64,000 nt of DNA from NCBI GenBank assembly GCA_039566865.1, contig CM076958.1, positions 1,736,001 to 1,800,000 on the forward strand. Reading direction: 5' to 3'. Shown piece by piece: positions 36,101-44,440 of this stretch; position 1 is the first letter of the stretch; every line of letters starts with the position of its first letter. This DNA comes from Aurelia coerulea. Taxonomy: Eukaryota > Cnidaria > Scyphozoa > Semaeostomeae > Ulmaridae. Below the pieces are notes generated by a model. That model was given only the letters and a program-made list of their open reading frames with translations. It ran no database searches and was not told the origin of the DNA. Both the position numbers and the translations under genes were made by a program.

Positions 36101-36508
36101 TTTCACAGGAATTGCAAAATTATCATATGAAGAACACCACTTATTTCAAAAAGGTTGCAAAGATATCTTTCAGGGAAATCGCTGTAAATTTTGAAAGAAT
36201 TGCGTGGATATTATTAGAGACAATCTGGATTGATTCTCAAGGGAAATCAGGGAAAACAAAGCAGATATGTTAGAATATTGCTCAGGGGAGTTCCACAATC
36301 CTTTAGAGAGTTACTGATTATATCAAGGAAGATCTCCGAAATGTAAGTTCTTTTTTTTATAATATTTACTTTATGATAATGTTTTCCTTTGCAGGTTGAC
36401 GAACTTCTAGATGCCTATCAAAATGCATATGATATTGTCATCGTGCAACGAGAAGATTGGGATGTTATCAATGTTTTTCTTGCTGAATTATTCAAGCAAG
36501 ATCTCTGA
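15781..36508 (+). CDS. NT5C3-like: NT5C3-type 5'-nucleotidase, catalytic exons not found
   Basis: Members of this HAD family dephosphorylate pyrimidine and some 7-methylguanosine monophosphates. Exons seen: 15781-15903, 17171-17269 (or to 17315), 18776-18822, 19945-19988, 20669-20710, 22770-22859, 23620-23696, 26658-26743, 28849-28956 and 36395-36508 (TGA). Borders are GT-AG and phases agree except after the second exon. The start ATG follows AGCATCAAA. Residues 8-27 form a hydrophobic N-terminal anchor, as in the long NT5C3A form. Motif II (IASAGIG) and motif IV (LILFGDTLGDPSMAGG) are clear, as are MDFDEN and the C-terminal VDELLDAYQNAYDIVIV. Missing: a normal D-x-D-x-T exon (motif I) and the exon with the conserved Lys segment, between 26743 and 28849. 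It may be a pseudoenzyme, a pseudogene, or a gene with exons I failed to see. Confidence 0.85.
16455..16664. repeat. Palindrome whose arms each hold a tRNA 3' half
   Basis: The left arm, read inverse, gives ATGAAAGCAGGAGATTCCGA and on through CTCGGTCTCACCTCAATT to TTTTAGTATC. The right arm repeats this in direct sense. The loop is 16536-16582. The outer part, including CATTTTTCTCCATTC, recurs alone at about 59040-59100. Confidence 0.75.
16551..16622 (+). tRNA. tRNA-like sequence, 72 nt, probably a SINE head or pseudo-tRNA
   Basis: Folds as a cloverleaf. Acceptor GGTGAGA/TCTCACC pairs fully. The D arm is weak (GCT/AGC). Anticodon stem TCTGC/GCAGA closes loop CATGAAA, and T arm CCGAG/CTCGG closes loop TTCGAAT. 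A box (TGGCTCAACTGG) and B box (GTTCGAATC) are good. The loop has A instead of U at position 33. The formal anticodon TGA (Ser) clashes with the short variable arm, so a functional tRNA is unlikely. Confidence 0.5.
17171..17315 (+). CDS. NT5C3-like: Second exon, with two possible ends
   Basis: Reads VKILDRNEIYIRDPARLREK then IRLLLEGGPGSLQ. The strong donor CAG|GTATGC ends the exon at 17269 in phase 0, which does not fit the phase of the next exon (18776). Reading on gives VCFDMSLLIQIKISI and a weaker donor T|GTAAAG at 17316, phase 1, which does fit. The extension resembles the motif I region (DFDMTLS in the human proteins) but with Cys at the nucleophile position. Which end is used is unknown. 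Confidence 0.6.
17541..17650 (+). mobile_element. Single arm of the 3681-type foldback element
   Basis: CTCCTTTCAGGGTTTTCAAT, TTGCAGTGATTCAACAATCT and TTTTACAGGAGTTAGCAGTC match the right arm at 3925-4045. It abuts the hAT-like element at 17648. Confidence 0.65.
17648..18583. mobile_element. hAT-like element ending CAGGAGCGGATCCAG
   Basis: Left CAGGAGCGGATCCAGACAGG, right CCTGGATCCGCGCCTG (inverse-related, 13 of 15). The inside contains a tandem motif GAGTCTGAAACCGGTCACC (18049 and 18092), a GGGGGCTTCGCCCCC hairpin near 18528, and ORFs on both strands without a recognisable domain. It sits in the intron where the motif I exon of the nucleotidase should be. Flanks AGTCTC/AGTATC may be a decayed duplication. 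Confidence 0.65.
18823..19944. other. Intron with SINE and MU1 fragment
   Basis: Holds the SINE at 19110-19250 and a degraded MU1 relative at about 19280-19640 (CTACAAGATGGCAGCAAGAG, GGTTTACAATTTAGCAATTTG). Nothing else recognised. Confidence 0.55.
19110..19250 (-). mobile_element. tRNA-derived SINE fragment
   Basis: The inverse strand reads GTTGTGGCGCAGTGGTGTAA with an A-box (TGGCGCAGTGG), then CAGGGTTTGATAC as a B-box-like sequence about 45 nt on. A second copy is at 56615-57222, split by insertions. Confidence 0.6.
20711..22410. other. Intron with tandem LINE tails; otherwise no gene
   Basis: The tandem L3 tails (21161-21452) are the only structure recognised. ORFs at 21471-22300 lack domain features. 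Confidence 0.55.
21161..21452 (-). mobile_element. Tandemly duplicated L3 LINE tail (2 x 146 bp)
   Basis: Two nearly identical units (21161-21306, 21307-21452) start TGTTTTCATATATCTCATTT and contain ACACTACAAGAACGATAATG, CCACGGGGAGCAATAA and CCCCGTGACAGT. The CACGGGG/CCCCGTG pair can form a stem, as in the other L3 tails. Confidence 0.8.
22411..22743. mobile_element. TT-type miniature element, copy 1
   Basis: TTAAAGGTGATGTGTCCATG at the left, CATGGACACATTACCTTTAA at the right. If the terminal TTAA is the target duplication, this is a piggyBac-like miniature element. It shares about 320 bp with 28481-28802. The right end lies 26 bp before the 22770 exon. Confidence 0.8.
23620..23696 (+). CDS. 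NT5C3-like: Exon with HAD motif II (SAGIG)
   Basis: Encodes DGTDEFFRILNDYKVPLYIA then SAGIG, ending with one base of a split Asp codon completed at 26658. The Ser of SAG is the motif II residue that contacts substrate phosphate, and the human enzymes read FSAGIGD at the same place. The 12-bp G run upstream (about 23531) is a mononucleotide tract. Confidence 0.9.
23753..23876. mobile_element. Small TTAA-like inverted-repeat element
   Basis: TTAAAGGGTCTGTTTCATCC at the left and GATGAAACAGACCCTTTA at the right, plus AGCATGCCTTG/CAAGGCATGC. A hairpin element of about 124 bp directly after the SAGIG exon. Confidence 0.75.
23970..26650. other. Large intron; mostly unassigned repeat-like sequence
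   Basis: Contains AATAAGAACCTACTT / GGTTCTTATA blocks (23990-24040 and 24672) related to those at 32390-33010, the GTAAGTGCCATC-type repeat at 25300-25410 (minus) and a hairpin element at 25740-25834. The rest has no visible gene. Confidence 0.5.
25740..25834. mobile_element. Hairpin miniature element CCATGCTGAAAG
   Basis: CCATGCTGAAAGTTATTCGG, then ATCGCAGTTTGCCG, is mirrored by CGGCAAACTGCTATCCGAAT and ACTTTCCAGCATGG. About 95 bp in all. Confidence 0.7.
26858..27234. mobile_element. TTAA-type miniature element ending AGGGGCTGTACAA
   Basis: CTTAAAGGGGCTGTACAAC on the left and TTGTACAGCCTCTTTAAG on the right, 377 bp. TTAA lies at both borders. The internal sequence is not coding. Confidence 0.75.
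27524..27703. repeat. Minisatellite of ACCGAACCGAAT-type units
   Basis: About 180 bp of units built from ACCGAA, CCGAAT and ACCGAACCGA in irregular order. The minus-strand ORF reading FGIRFGIRFGI is a by-product. Confidence 0.9.
28481..28802. mobile_element. TT-type miniature element, copy 2
   Basis: TTAAAGGTAATGTGTCCATG ... AACATTACCTTTAA. Collinear with 22411-22743 through GCTGACGAAGAGCC, GTGCACTGTGATTGGTAGAA and ATCACGTGAAAATAGCAAAG. Both copies lie within 50 bp upstream of a nucleotidase exon. Confidence 0.8.
28849..28956 (+). CDS. NT5C3-like: Exon with HAD motif IV (GDTLGD)
   Basis: 36 codons, phase 0 at both ends: ERHNLILFGDTLGDPSMAGG then MKHVTNELKIGFLNFE. The two Asp residues of GD-x3-D coordinate Mg2+ in the family. 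The exon follows directly after a TT-type miniature element that ends at 28802, leaving only about 46 bp of other intron before it. Confidence 0.92.
29172..29432. mobile_element. Inverted-repeat element related to 43382-43630
   Basis: Ends AGCCATTGTCATCCATGG and GACCCTGGGTAGAAATGGCT. It shares GGCCTGAACGGAAGCTATAG, TAGAACAGTT and TTTCAGCGTGCCCGCAAA with the better-preserved copy at 43382. Confidence 0.65.
29442..29782. repeat. Tandem duplication, unit about 173 bp
   Basis: AAAGTTGTAATGAAGAATGA at 29442 and AAAGTTGTAATGAACAATGA at 29615 head two copies that stay nearly identical through CATTGTGTGCTTTAGAA. High identity suggests a recent duplication. Confidence 0.85.
29940..30380 (-). repeat. 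Dispersed repeat (GTAAGTGCCATC family) with GC-richer flank
   Basis: The inverse-strand block GACCCGGTGACCATGCGTC appears around 30030-30060. The adjoining sequence to 30380 gives open frames on both strands (for example 30018-30377) rich in Gln, His and Pro. These are not conserved in the other copies and I treat them as non-coding. Confidence 0.4.
30381..31630. other. Intron of the NT5C3-like gene, no feature recognised
   Basis: AT-rich intron. The ORF at 30814-31077 has no known domain. No repeat family identified. Confidence 0.5.
31631..32155. mobile_element. MU1 element, copy 1 (Mutator-like)
   Basis: Starts GCATAGGTTCCAAATCTTTA and ends with the inverse GATTTGGAACCTATGC. Long terminal inverted repeats run through AATTCTACCGTTGGA / TCCAACGGTAGAATTATAG. 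Flanks TCGAGTGCT and TTGAGTGCT fit a 9-bp target duplication with one change. It contains a conserved ATTTGATGACGTCACATCCT core. No ORF. Confidence 0.75.
32705..33230. repeat. Interleaved direct duplications around CAT/TCA microsatellites
   Basis: A block of about 76 bp beginning ACTGAAAAAGGTTCTTAATT and ending GTAGGTTGTTAC is present at 32705-32780 and 32934-33009. A second block (AGGCTGAAACAAAACCA, then GCCTACTTATTTACAAAATT) is present at about 32818-32871 and, split, at 33151-33224. Microsatellites lie at 32801-32818 and 33059-33135. Confidence 0.8.
33059..33135. repeat. (TCA)n microsatellite
   Basis: About 25 TCA units with rare interruptions (ACC, GTC). Plus-strand translation is poly-Ser, which explains the ORF at 32959-33174. 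Confidence 0.95.
33235..34130 (-). pseudogene. Penelope-like retroelement reverse transcriptase, decayed
   Basis: Minus strand, in order: NLKSDRTIVIKEADKGSGVV (34020 region), LPKIHKRLNSVPGRPVISNC (about 33705-33770), FVDHHLQPLAKSVRSYIKDT, AILCTIDVVGLYPSIPHDEG (RT motif A), QLRGTAIGTKF (motif B) and WRYIDDVFLVW (motif C with catalytic DD, 33262-33276). The set LPKIHK, VDHHLQPL, D-LY-IPH and GTA-GTK is characteristic of Penelope-like elements rather than LINEs. The reading frame changes between motifs B and C (about 33340-33360), where a few bases seem lost, and near 33704-33776. The C-terminal GIY-YIG part is absent. Nonfunctional copy in the last nucleotidase intron. Confidence 0.85.
34198..34590 (-). 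pseudogene. LINE ORF2 C-terminal fragment
   Basis: The minus-strand frame 34572-34198 contains RNTGYDLRHGTDALLPKVRT, then SVAFLGNRMWQLLPHEIKDS, IFKKQIRCWNG and CNCRLC. The order N-YDLR, P-RTTSFG, LG-R-W-LP-EI-S, F-K-I--W and a C-C--C end is the usual tail of many animal LINE proteins. Truncated upstream. Confidence 0.75.
35049..35362 (-). mobile_element. TT-type element, related to 397-801
   Basis: TTTAAAGGGGCGCCGTCTC at the left; TTTGTTTACAACTCAAATTG at the right. The internal GATGGCTTGGATGAAGCCACC is the inverse of the block in the other two copies. Confidence 0.6.
36395..36508 (+). CDS. NT5C3-like: Terminal exon of the NT5C3-like gene
   Basis: VDELLDAYQNAYDIVIVQRE then DWDVINVFLAELFKQDL and TGA. 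The human proteins have VDELLEKYMDSYDIVLVQDE here. It is separated from the previous exon by a 7.4-kb intron full of repeats. A possible poly(A) signal AATAAA is at 37444-37449, rather far away; an earlier non-canonical site is possible. Confidence 0.9.
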   Translation, partial: VDELLDAYQNAYDIVIVQREDWDVINVFLAELFKQDL

Positions 36509-38100
36509 AGTAATATTTTTCCTTTTTCTCATTTTACACTTAGAAATAATTCTCATCACATTTATTTAGCAATTAGTGATATTTTCTAGAACTTTTTTGT
36601 TATTTTGCTCTCGTTTAGGCTCCTAAATGCCGATGGACGAGAGCAAAAAGTATTTCCGTTCGACAAGTCAACTGCTTGAAGCATCAACTGCCTTCAGCAT
36701 TTTTGCAACCTGGTCCATTTGTGGCAAACTTCATGGCTATTTTTCGGTTACTGGTTTACCAAATAGAAGAAAAGCTAATTTTGTCAATGTATTGAAATCA
36801 CCCGACTGTTAGTGAAAAGCTAATTATTGGGAATTTTTAGAACAGGGCTTAAGGTTGAGACCAAATATGATGCAGCCTTAGACAGCTGACAAATGTGGTA
36901 TTTTTCTTCTGAAGAAGTTATAAAGACTTGCATCTTGTTCTTGGTATTGGTGCATTAAGAGTCAACATATTTATCGTTAAAGTCTAGATTTGCCTCCTCC
37001 ACGTGCAAACCAGAGCTCTTAGGCCTTGGCCTAAACTGCAATTGCGCTGTTTATGCGAGTTTGAAATCGCCCAGGACCTCTTTCTGGGACACCTGGTAAA
37101 AAACTTCCTTTTTGCACTTCGATGTTCTGAGGCAGACACCCATCAAGGTCGATTTATCTTCTTACTTAATTTTGAGAAATGTTTTCTGATATAATTACCT
37201 GTAACTAGGGAACCGTTGTTTGATTTCAAGAAACTAAATTTTGGTCTCTTCCACATGGTAGAACCTTCACAAGGAAGTGCACGAAATTTCTTCCCAGCAT
37301 TCAAGCCACTGATACGCCACCTCAGCATAAGTGTTTGCCACATTTATACAGCGTAGTTTTGCCTGTTTCGGTAACTTGCAATGTAACATCATTTCAAAAC
37401 TGAAAACGTTCTTGTTACGCCATGAAACAACGTTAGAATTAAGAATAAAATGGTCAACCCATTTATATAATTAAATTCTAATGACGGTTTTCACTAAACA
37501 CTGTTTTTTTGCTTTTTATCAGAATTTCCCTAATATCGACCTGATCTTGTAAATATGATACCTCCATTTTGAAAATGATTTACAGAATGTTCGAGTGTTA
37601 TTTAAGAAGGATTGGAGAAGGCTTTGATTTAGCCATTGTGTTATATAGCTATCGCACATTTTAAACTAAATGCATATTACCTATCATACGCTTGCAATTT
37701 ATTACCTTCAAAAGGAGCGAAAGAATAGAGGGTGAATTATTATGTACAGACAGTTGAATAAGTATGAATTGTGCACTGAAATGACAACTTTAGAACCCTC
37801 TCCTCAGGAAAAGAAATGGTTTTAAAGCTGCTAATTTAACTTCTTAAACTTTTTTGGTAAATTGAATGTTTTGTAGTCGTAGATGTTGTCACTGCACTGT
37901 GGCTCTGAGATTCATTATATCATACATGAATCGTGTAAAAGTTGCAAGGTCAGTGATTTTTCGCCAGGCTTTGCGGTAAAGTTTGTTCTGTTTTCATTTC
38001 AAAGCGATTAGTGATCATAGACAGAGGCATCAAATTGAGAAACGGAGAAGCAAAAATGCCCGGAAGCCTATATCGTATCGTCAGCTGTTGCTTTGTGCAA
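36509..38100. other. 3' flank of the NT5C3-like gene
   Basis: Probable 3' UTR followed by intergenic sequence. A splice-like CGTTTAG|GCTCCTAAATG at about 36619 could be a 3' UTR exon. No repeat family recognised. Confidence 0.4.
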
Positions 38101-38120
38101 GCAATGAATGGTTAGAGACA

Positions 38121-38725
38121 ACAAGGACAGATTTGGTAAGACAATAGCACGGGTTGGTTTGGTTTCGTTTGACACCGCAATTCAAAGTGATCAGCGATCG
38201 CAGACAAAGGAAATTCTCTCAGCCAGTAATTCAAAACAAACAAAGCCGCAAAAGTTTCTCTCAAACCCAGGTAGCTTGCTCGCTCCTTGTTCATTTCAGG
38301 AATTGTTTTCAAGAGCAAACATGAGCATATATCAAAAGAAGAAGGATGAATCTACACATCTGCCTCGGGTATTTTATTTCTTTGGTTCAGGAGCTGAGCA
38401 GTAAGTGTTTTAATTACACCCAAAAGAACAAGAGAATTGAATCGCCTCCCAATCGGCTTCTGAACCAAAGAAATAAAATGCCCGAGGTAGCTGTGAAGAT
38501 GTATCTATCTTCTTTCGATATATGTTCATGTTTGCTCTTAAAAACAGTTTCTGGAATGCACAACGAGCACGCTAGCTACTTGGGTTTCAGAAAACTTTCG
38601 GGGCTTTGTTTGTTTTGACTTTATGGTTGAGAGAATTTCCTTTGTCTGCAGTAGCTAATCGCTTTGAATTGAGGTGTCAATCAAACGCAACTGTTGCTAT
38701 TGTATTACAAAATCTGCCCTTGTTG
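38121..38725. mobile_element. FB1 foldback element, complete copy
   Basis: ACAAGGACAGATTTGGTAAG at the left and TTACAAAATCTGCCCTTGT at the right. The arms include AAACCCAGGTAGCTTGCTCG and TCTGCCTCGGGTATTTTATT, and the centre is GAGCTGAGCAGTAAGTG. Confidence 0.85.
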
Positions 38726-38739
38726 TTCGAGACAAGTCA

Positions 38740-38950
38740 TGCTTGTATCGAAGGAAGAAGGATAAACCTAAACATCTGTTTCGATGATTTTATTCTTCTA
38801 ATTCCTGAGCTTAGCATTAAGTGCTTGAATTACACTCAAAATATAAGAGAATTGTAATGCCTTCTGTTCAACTGCGGCATCAAATAAATAAGATGTCGGA
38901 GGCAGATGTTAGATGTATTCTTCTTGTTTCGATATAAACTTATGACGCAA
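38740..38950. mobile_element. Second, diverged FB1 core placed in tandem
   Basis: ATCGAAGGAAGAAGGATAAA, CTGTTTCGATGATTTTATTC, CTGAGCTTAGCATTAAGTGC and ATAAGATGTCGGAGGCAGAT repeat the hairpin core of the adjacent FB1 copy with many changes. Outer arms are absent. Confidence 0.65.
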
Positions 38951-39440
38951 AGGTTCCAATTCTTTAAAATTGTTAGTCTAAAATCGTTATGTCCAATTTC
39001 TTTGAATTTAATGGCTTGAAAGAAATGTTTGCTACTTACCTATAATTCTACCGTTTGACTCTTCAAAAATCTTTCCTATTGGTCGAAATTATAGCGCATT
39101 TAGAATGTCAACTCATTTGAGGACGTGACATCATCAAATTTCTAAATCGTGCACCAGAAGAGTTTCAGACTTTTGCTTGATACCATTTTGTACACATCCA
39201 TGATTTTCTTAGAACGTCATTACATGTTTCGTCATAAAGTTTAGGCATTGCGATAGTTCCACATTTTCTTGAAAAATTTTCTAGAAGTCTAGAAATGAAG
39301 AAAAACACTCTAATTCTGAACATATTAAATATTTCAGATAGGTTCGACGCTAGAATTAAAGCGAAATGCCTGAAGTCTCTTTGAAGCCACACAGCTCAAA
39401 GAAATAGGTCATAGAATTGTACACGAACTTTTTTAAAGAT
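38945..39440. mobile_element. MU1 element, diverged copy
   Basis: GCAAAGGTTCCAATTCTTTA, AATTCTACCGTTTGACTCTT, GGACGTGACATCATCAAATT and TTGCTTGATACCATTTTGTA match MU1 in order. The right end is degraded. Confidence 0.55.
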
Positions 39441-39840
39441 TTGTAGAATCTTCACTTGTTTTGAATCCTGAGTTGTTTTTTTAAGAGTACACAAACCTTT
39501 GCTCTATGGGCGTAACTCTAGGCAAACATCTATTATAAAAGACGTCACATTAATTTAGGGCAGCCTGGCGAATACGTATCTGTCTTGCAACTTGTTTATC
39601 GCCCCTTTGCCTGTTTAAACACGGGGTTATTATGCTTATTGTAATAGCTGGCATTTAGTGCAATAGGTATTGGTGTATTTTTATTATGCAATGTTATGTT
39701 CGTGATTGGTGATATTGTCTATGTAGCTGTTTAAATGTATACTGGGCGACCAATAGAAATGAAAACTTTTTAAAAGCAACGAAATTTGCTTCGAGTTGCA
39801 GGCCTAGGCTAGGCTTGTAAGATTCTTTATTATTGGCACT

Positions 39841-40224
39841 GAGACCTCGTTTACACTATGCCGGTACGAAATGAATACGGCATGAAACTGTGCCGTATTG
39901 GCCTCCCGTTTACACTATGCCAGCATAGTTTTTACTTGAATGCGGCACGAAATGAATACGGCATGCTAACTGGCTTCGTCGCTCTACCGGCATAGTGTAA
40001 ACGTCGAATACAGCGTCATTTCATGTCGGATTCACAACGAGGCAATAATCTGGTAAATGAGAGCATGCGCCTTGACAAATCCTCGCTCTGCGCATGGTCA
40101 AAACCTATCGTATTCATTTCATGCCGGTATAGTGTAAACGGTGATTCCGTTTTGACAGAAAAACCAACACGGCACAGTTTCATGCCGTATTCATTTCGTA
40201 CCGGCATAGTGTAAACGGGGTCTG
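39841..40224. mobile_element. hAT-like element with long inverted repeats ending GACC-CGTTTACACTATGCC
   Basis: The left arm GTTTACACTATGCCGGTACG, then AAATGAATACGGCATGAAAC, is mirrored at the right end. Internal copies of TTTACACTATGCC / GGCATAGTGTAAAC occur near 39909, 39990 and 40128, so the element has nested inverted blocks. Confidence 0.8.
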
Positions 40225-41264
40225 AGTCCGCATAAATAGCCCGCTCATTACTAATATCAAGTTCTTTTCAAACATCAAACAAAAACTGTTGTTTTATCGC
40301 TGATAATGCAAAGATTAAAATGTCTTTGTTCACTGCTGTGCTATTGACGTTAGCTCTATTATGCGATAACTAAAGGACATCAGCAGTTTGTCAGCAAAAA
40401 TTCTGGATAGCGTCAATACTCAAGTACTTATATGAACACAATTTATTATATGAATCTCTTATGTCATGAAGGGCTCGAATTTTAAACAGTGGCAAAAATA
40501 ATGCTTTTTGAAAAAGACGATGTTTGTAAATCCTCAAATATGGTTTTATGTGAGCCAAAATGTTCCCATCTATCTCAGATGGGATGTAATAGCCTTGATC
40601 TTGCATTATCTTGCTTGCATGATCTTCTGTAAAAATTGAAGCGTGTTTTATTCGCAGTTACAACGTTATTCATTGAAAGGAACTCACTCACAACGAAAAT
40701 CAATCTCATTTGGAATATTTCAATTTTAATTATTCTGTTGTGCTTCTCAATTTTAATGACATTTGAAAAAAGCGATTTAAAAGTTTAATATCAAGGGATT
40801 AAAAAAAATCATTCTGTTTAGCTAATTTTTTTTAACTTTTAAAACAAAACTGATCGCAAAATTTGTAAATATCACATCGCCGCGCCGTTTCTTTCAACTA
40901 AAGATCATGCAAGCGTAGGAAAAACTTTCTTACCAAGCATTCGCTAATAAATAAAACAGTTGATCTACTACGATTTTTGCTGCATTGTGGAATCAAATGA
41001 CGTCAAACAAGCGCTTTTTATACAACTCGTGTTTTTTAACTGCAATCTTTCATTGTGACGGAAAGCAGCACTGTGCCTCAAGGTTGTACGGATCTCAAGT
41101 ATTTTGCGTAAGTTGTTTCTTTCGAATTCAGAAATTTGTGTACTTTTTGATAGAATGGGAATCAAATGTTTAAAAAATATTGCACGATTAGTTAATACAA
41201 ATTTATTTCAATTTTTTTTCTTTTTTTTATATATCAAGTAAAATCTAAAACTAACTATAATACA
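40225..41264. other. Intergenic, no gene seen
   Basis: ORFs at 40391-40606 (minus) and 40968-41173 have no identifiable domain. The former may be a remnant of a retroelement, but I cannot show it. Confidence 0.5.
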
Positions 41265-41900
41265 TTATTGGTCCCATCCACAGCGAGAAAAGACACGGGG
41301 TCACCTAGTTCCCACTGCAGATGGGACTTACAACTTAAGGGAGCAGTCATAAATAATTGCAGAGACCCGGGTGGAAGCAAATGAGGAGGGGTCTGAAAAA
41401 TTTTAGGGTAAATTTATTGGGGTCTGAAACATTTAGAGGAATTTATGCTGGGGTCTGAAAATAAATGTGCTAAATTTTTAAATATCTTCCAACAAAATTC
41501 AGTTTTGTAGATTTTAGCTTAACTATCTATTAATTTTCTCAAAAAAGTTAGACATCAATGTTTTTTGTCTGTTAAGTTCTTTCTTCTCTTCTTCAATTGA
41601 ATTCTTCTTCGTTTGGTTTGATGCTTTTGTGACAGTCTGGTTCTTTTGAAGTCGTTTTGTGCTGTCAGGGGTCTGAAATTTTTTGGTCAAAATTAGATGG
41701 GGTCTGAAATTTTTCATGGCTAGAATGCAGGGGTCTACAATTTTTTGGGCAAATTTTCAAAATGCTTCCACCCCCCTCCCTGTCATTAAAAAGGACAGCT
41801 CCCTAAGGCACAATTTTCAAAAAGTAAAACGAACAAATTGACCAACAATCAAGCAACGAGAGACAAGGATAAACAAAAAAACAACACTAACAACAAAAAC
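41265..41900 (-). repeat. GTAAGTGCCATC-family repeat split by a miniature element
   Basis: The repeat's inverse block (GACACGGGGTCACCTAG, GATGGGACTTACAA) ends at about 41335 and resumes at about 41807 with CACAATTTTCAAAAAGT, as expected from the intact copy at 30035-30110. Between them is the element at 41336-41806. Confidence 0.6.
41336..41806. mobile_element. Miniature element with repeated GGGGTCTGAAA motifs
   Basis: Left TTAAGGGAGCAGTCATAAAT; right inverse TTAGGGAGCTGTCCTTTTTAATG. TGGAAGCA / TGCTTCCA inverted blocks lie inside each end. The plus-strand motif GGGGTCTGAAA-TTT occurs at least five times (41388-41720). Confidence 0.7.
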
Positions 41901-43380
41901 CCAATCCAAAACCAAGAAAGGAAAAGAGAAAGAGAGGAAAGTCGCTGCTATGAAATTACTTGAAAAGAGTTGCTACAATCTTGGACATAAATTACTGGAC
42001 TTCTGCTGGACCTCTCAATTCCCCCACTCCCCCCAAGATCAATGTTGTTATTGACGCCGAATTTCAGGCTTGATGGGAGCAGAAACCTTTCCACCAAAAT
42101 CTCATGTCAGACCAACATTGATAGGTGGGGGGAGGGGGGAAATTGGGCGTAAAAATTGGAATTGCTGTGATAATATACAGTCCGGATATATTCTGTCCAA
42201 GATTGTAGCAAAATCTCTTGGATCGTTCAATGAAGGATATGGCTGCCTCAATAATCATTCTATTTTCGACTACATTCAAATCAGAAGTTCCGTACAATAG
42301 CAATTCCGTACAATATTTTTATTTAATGGCTTGAAAGGAACTTCAGGTACTTTGCTATTAATCTTCATAGACCTTTTAGCTATTCTACAAAAGAGCTTGG
42401 ATCGAGCGTTATTTTTATACATATTTATACGCGACGTTCGATCGAGTGGCGTTCGAGCTTCTGTCACTATTGTGCACATTCGAAAATTCTACGAAATGTC
42501 GTTCGATTCTGATTCTTTTCAGAATAGCTAAAAGGTCTATTGGCAATCTTTGATATCTGGATTATTTCAAGAATTGCAGTGTCTTCCTGGTTTTAAACAG
42601 TCTTCCAGTTGTGACGTCATCAAATGGTTAAATCGTGAACCTCAAAAGCTACCGATTTCTTCCAACCGCCATGTTATAGTCTTTCAAAAAGTTATAGTTT
42701 TCTCGAAGATTGTACCGTTCTCCCTTTCGCCTTCCTTCCTTTCTTCCTTTCGCTTACGTCAGCTGTCCTTCCTTCGAAATACTTTCGGGATCCATGGTTG
42801 AAGATTGCTGGTATATTGGGTGTGTCCATTGAACAAGCTAAGAAAGGAACACAAAATAAGCACAAGTTCGCCGAGCTGGTCCAAAAACGGACCAGTTCGC
42901 CTCTCTGACTTTGAAGAAGTTGTTTGGAGGAACCTACAGGTACAGGTAGGTTTCTCTATGAATTTAGGATTCACAACGATTTTAATTTTTTCAAAGGTCT
43001 TCGTGAACTCTGCACTAATTAAAAAGAGGCAATTATTCTGAAATTGATCTTCGTATCAAAGACTCCCAATGAACACTTGAAGTTCCTTCCAAGCCATTAA
43101 ATCAAAGGAAAGATGCATTAACCAATCATGCAATGTTTTCTAAATGTTTGATTCCTATGCACCTTTCAATACTACATCAGAGAGCTTCTGGTCATACCTG
43201 TAAGGCCTGTAAGCTTACGTCAGTCAGCTGTCTGGCTGGTCCCTGTCTGGTCTGAAATGCAGGATTAATATCAGTTGACAACAAGCAGGTTCTTGTTTTT
43301 CGTTCCAGGCTTTTAGTTAGTTCGTAATGTTCGACCGTGAAGGACTTGCTTATATACCGGGTGAGTCAGAAAATGTGCGA
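41901..43380. other. Intergenic, with weak MU1-like traces
   Basis: The stretches CTTGAAAGGAACTTCAGGTA (42331) and GTGACGTCATCAAATGGTTA (42611) resemble MU1 internal blocks. An imperfect inverted pair, GAGCGTTATTTTTATACAT / ACGTTCGATCGAGTGGCG, lies near 42400-42450. No gene. Confidence 0.4.
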
Positions 43381-43381
43381 C

Positions 43382-43630
43382 GCATTTAAAGAGCCATTAT
43401 CACCCAGGGTCCTTTGCGGGCTTGCTTTAATTTTAGACTTTCTAAAAATCGTATTTGGCCTAGATGGAAACTATGGATCAAAGGCGCAGTAGTTCATCTG
43501 ATAGAACAGTTCAACTAAAGTAAAACTTTAATATACTGCAGTGTGGATCCATGGTTTCCGCCATTTTGATTTCAGTCAATATGAAATTTCAGCGTGCCCG
43601 CAAATGACCCTGGGTAATAATGGCTCTTTA
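43382..43630. mobile_element. Inverted-repeat element AAGAGCCATTATCACCCAGG
   Basis: The left end AGAGCCATTATCACCCAGGG and CCTTTGCGGGC is mirrored by GCCCGCAAATGACCCTGGGT and AATAATGGCTCTT. Related copy at 29172-29432. Confidence 0.8.
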
Positions 43631-43839
43631 AAATTGGTAATTTCTTCCCACATTTTTATGCAATTTTGTCTGAATGTGAACCTAATGAGGCTCTTCCTTA
43701 AGTTTGAGGCAAATAATGCATCTTATGGAATATTGCAATTCTTCATAAAGGCCTAAGGCTCGAAATGTGATTTTTGGAGTTGATCTTCCTTTCTAGGGAT
43801 GCAACAGTTGTCATCTCAAAAATTAAGTTTGTCTTTTTT

Positions 43840-44440
43840 TTATATAATATATTCCAAATGAAATTTACAATACAGATTACGAACTACATTCCTTACAAAA
43901 TTACTCTTCAATACTACTAGGACGATCAACCCCAGGGAGCAAAAGGCTGTGTCTACCCCGAGGCCATTAAATAAAGATAATAAGGGAAAAGAAACTACTT
44001 TAACTATGGGACAAAATCGGGTGGCTTATGAAGGGATGGGTAAGTGGCTACAGAAATTCACTCGAATCGACCAGTTTCATGGATAAAATGTAGCGTTAGC
44101 TGTCTATTTAGTGAAATAGGAAAATCTTTATTGTCATACAATAAAAGTTGTAGTAAAGCTTCATTTGCAAGATTTACATATCCAAGTGGTCGTATTAATG
44201 CATAGATTCCAGTGAGGAGGTCTCGTCTTTGTACATCAAAACAAGGGCAGAGCAACAAGAAGTGTTCCGTATCTTCAATACCATCATTTGTCGGACACAT
44301 AGGATTTGTGGTATCTTTAAAATTGTGTTTAAATTTATGAAAATTTAACTTGCTAAGACCGACTCTAAGTTGAGTTAGATAGGATAGACCTTTTGGGTCA
44401 TGAATCCCATATACAGGTTTTCCAGGGGGGGGGGCGGATT
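43840..44440 (-). pseudogene. L3 LINE 3' end with ORF2 C-terminal fragment
   Basis: Minus strand. The frame from about 44430 to 44058 reads GIHDPKGLSYLTQLRVGLSK, then HKFKHNFKDT, CPTNDGIEDTEHFLLLCPCF and RRDLL. LR-G-S-L--HK--HNF-D and the C-C--EDTEHFLL-CP knuckle are the usual C-terminus of coral/fish LINE proteins. The non-coding tail to 43840 carries the L3 block (CCCCAGGGAGCA / TACCCCGAGG). Truncated upstream at a G run. Confidence 0.75.
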
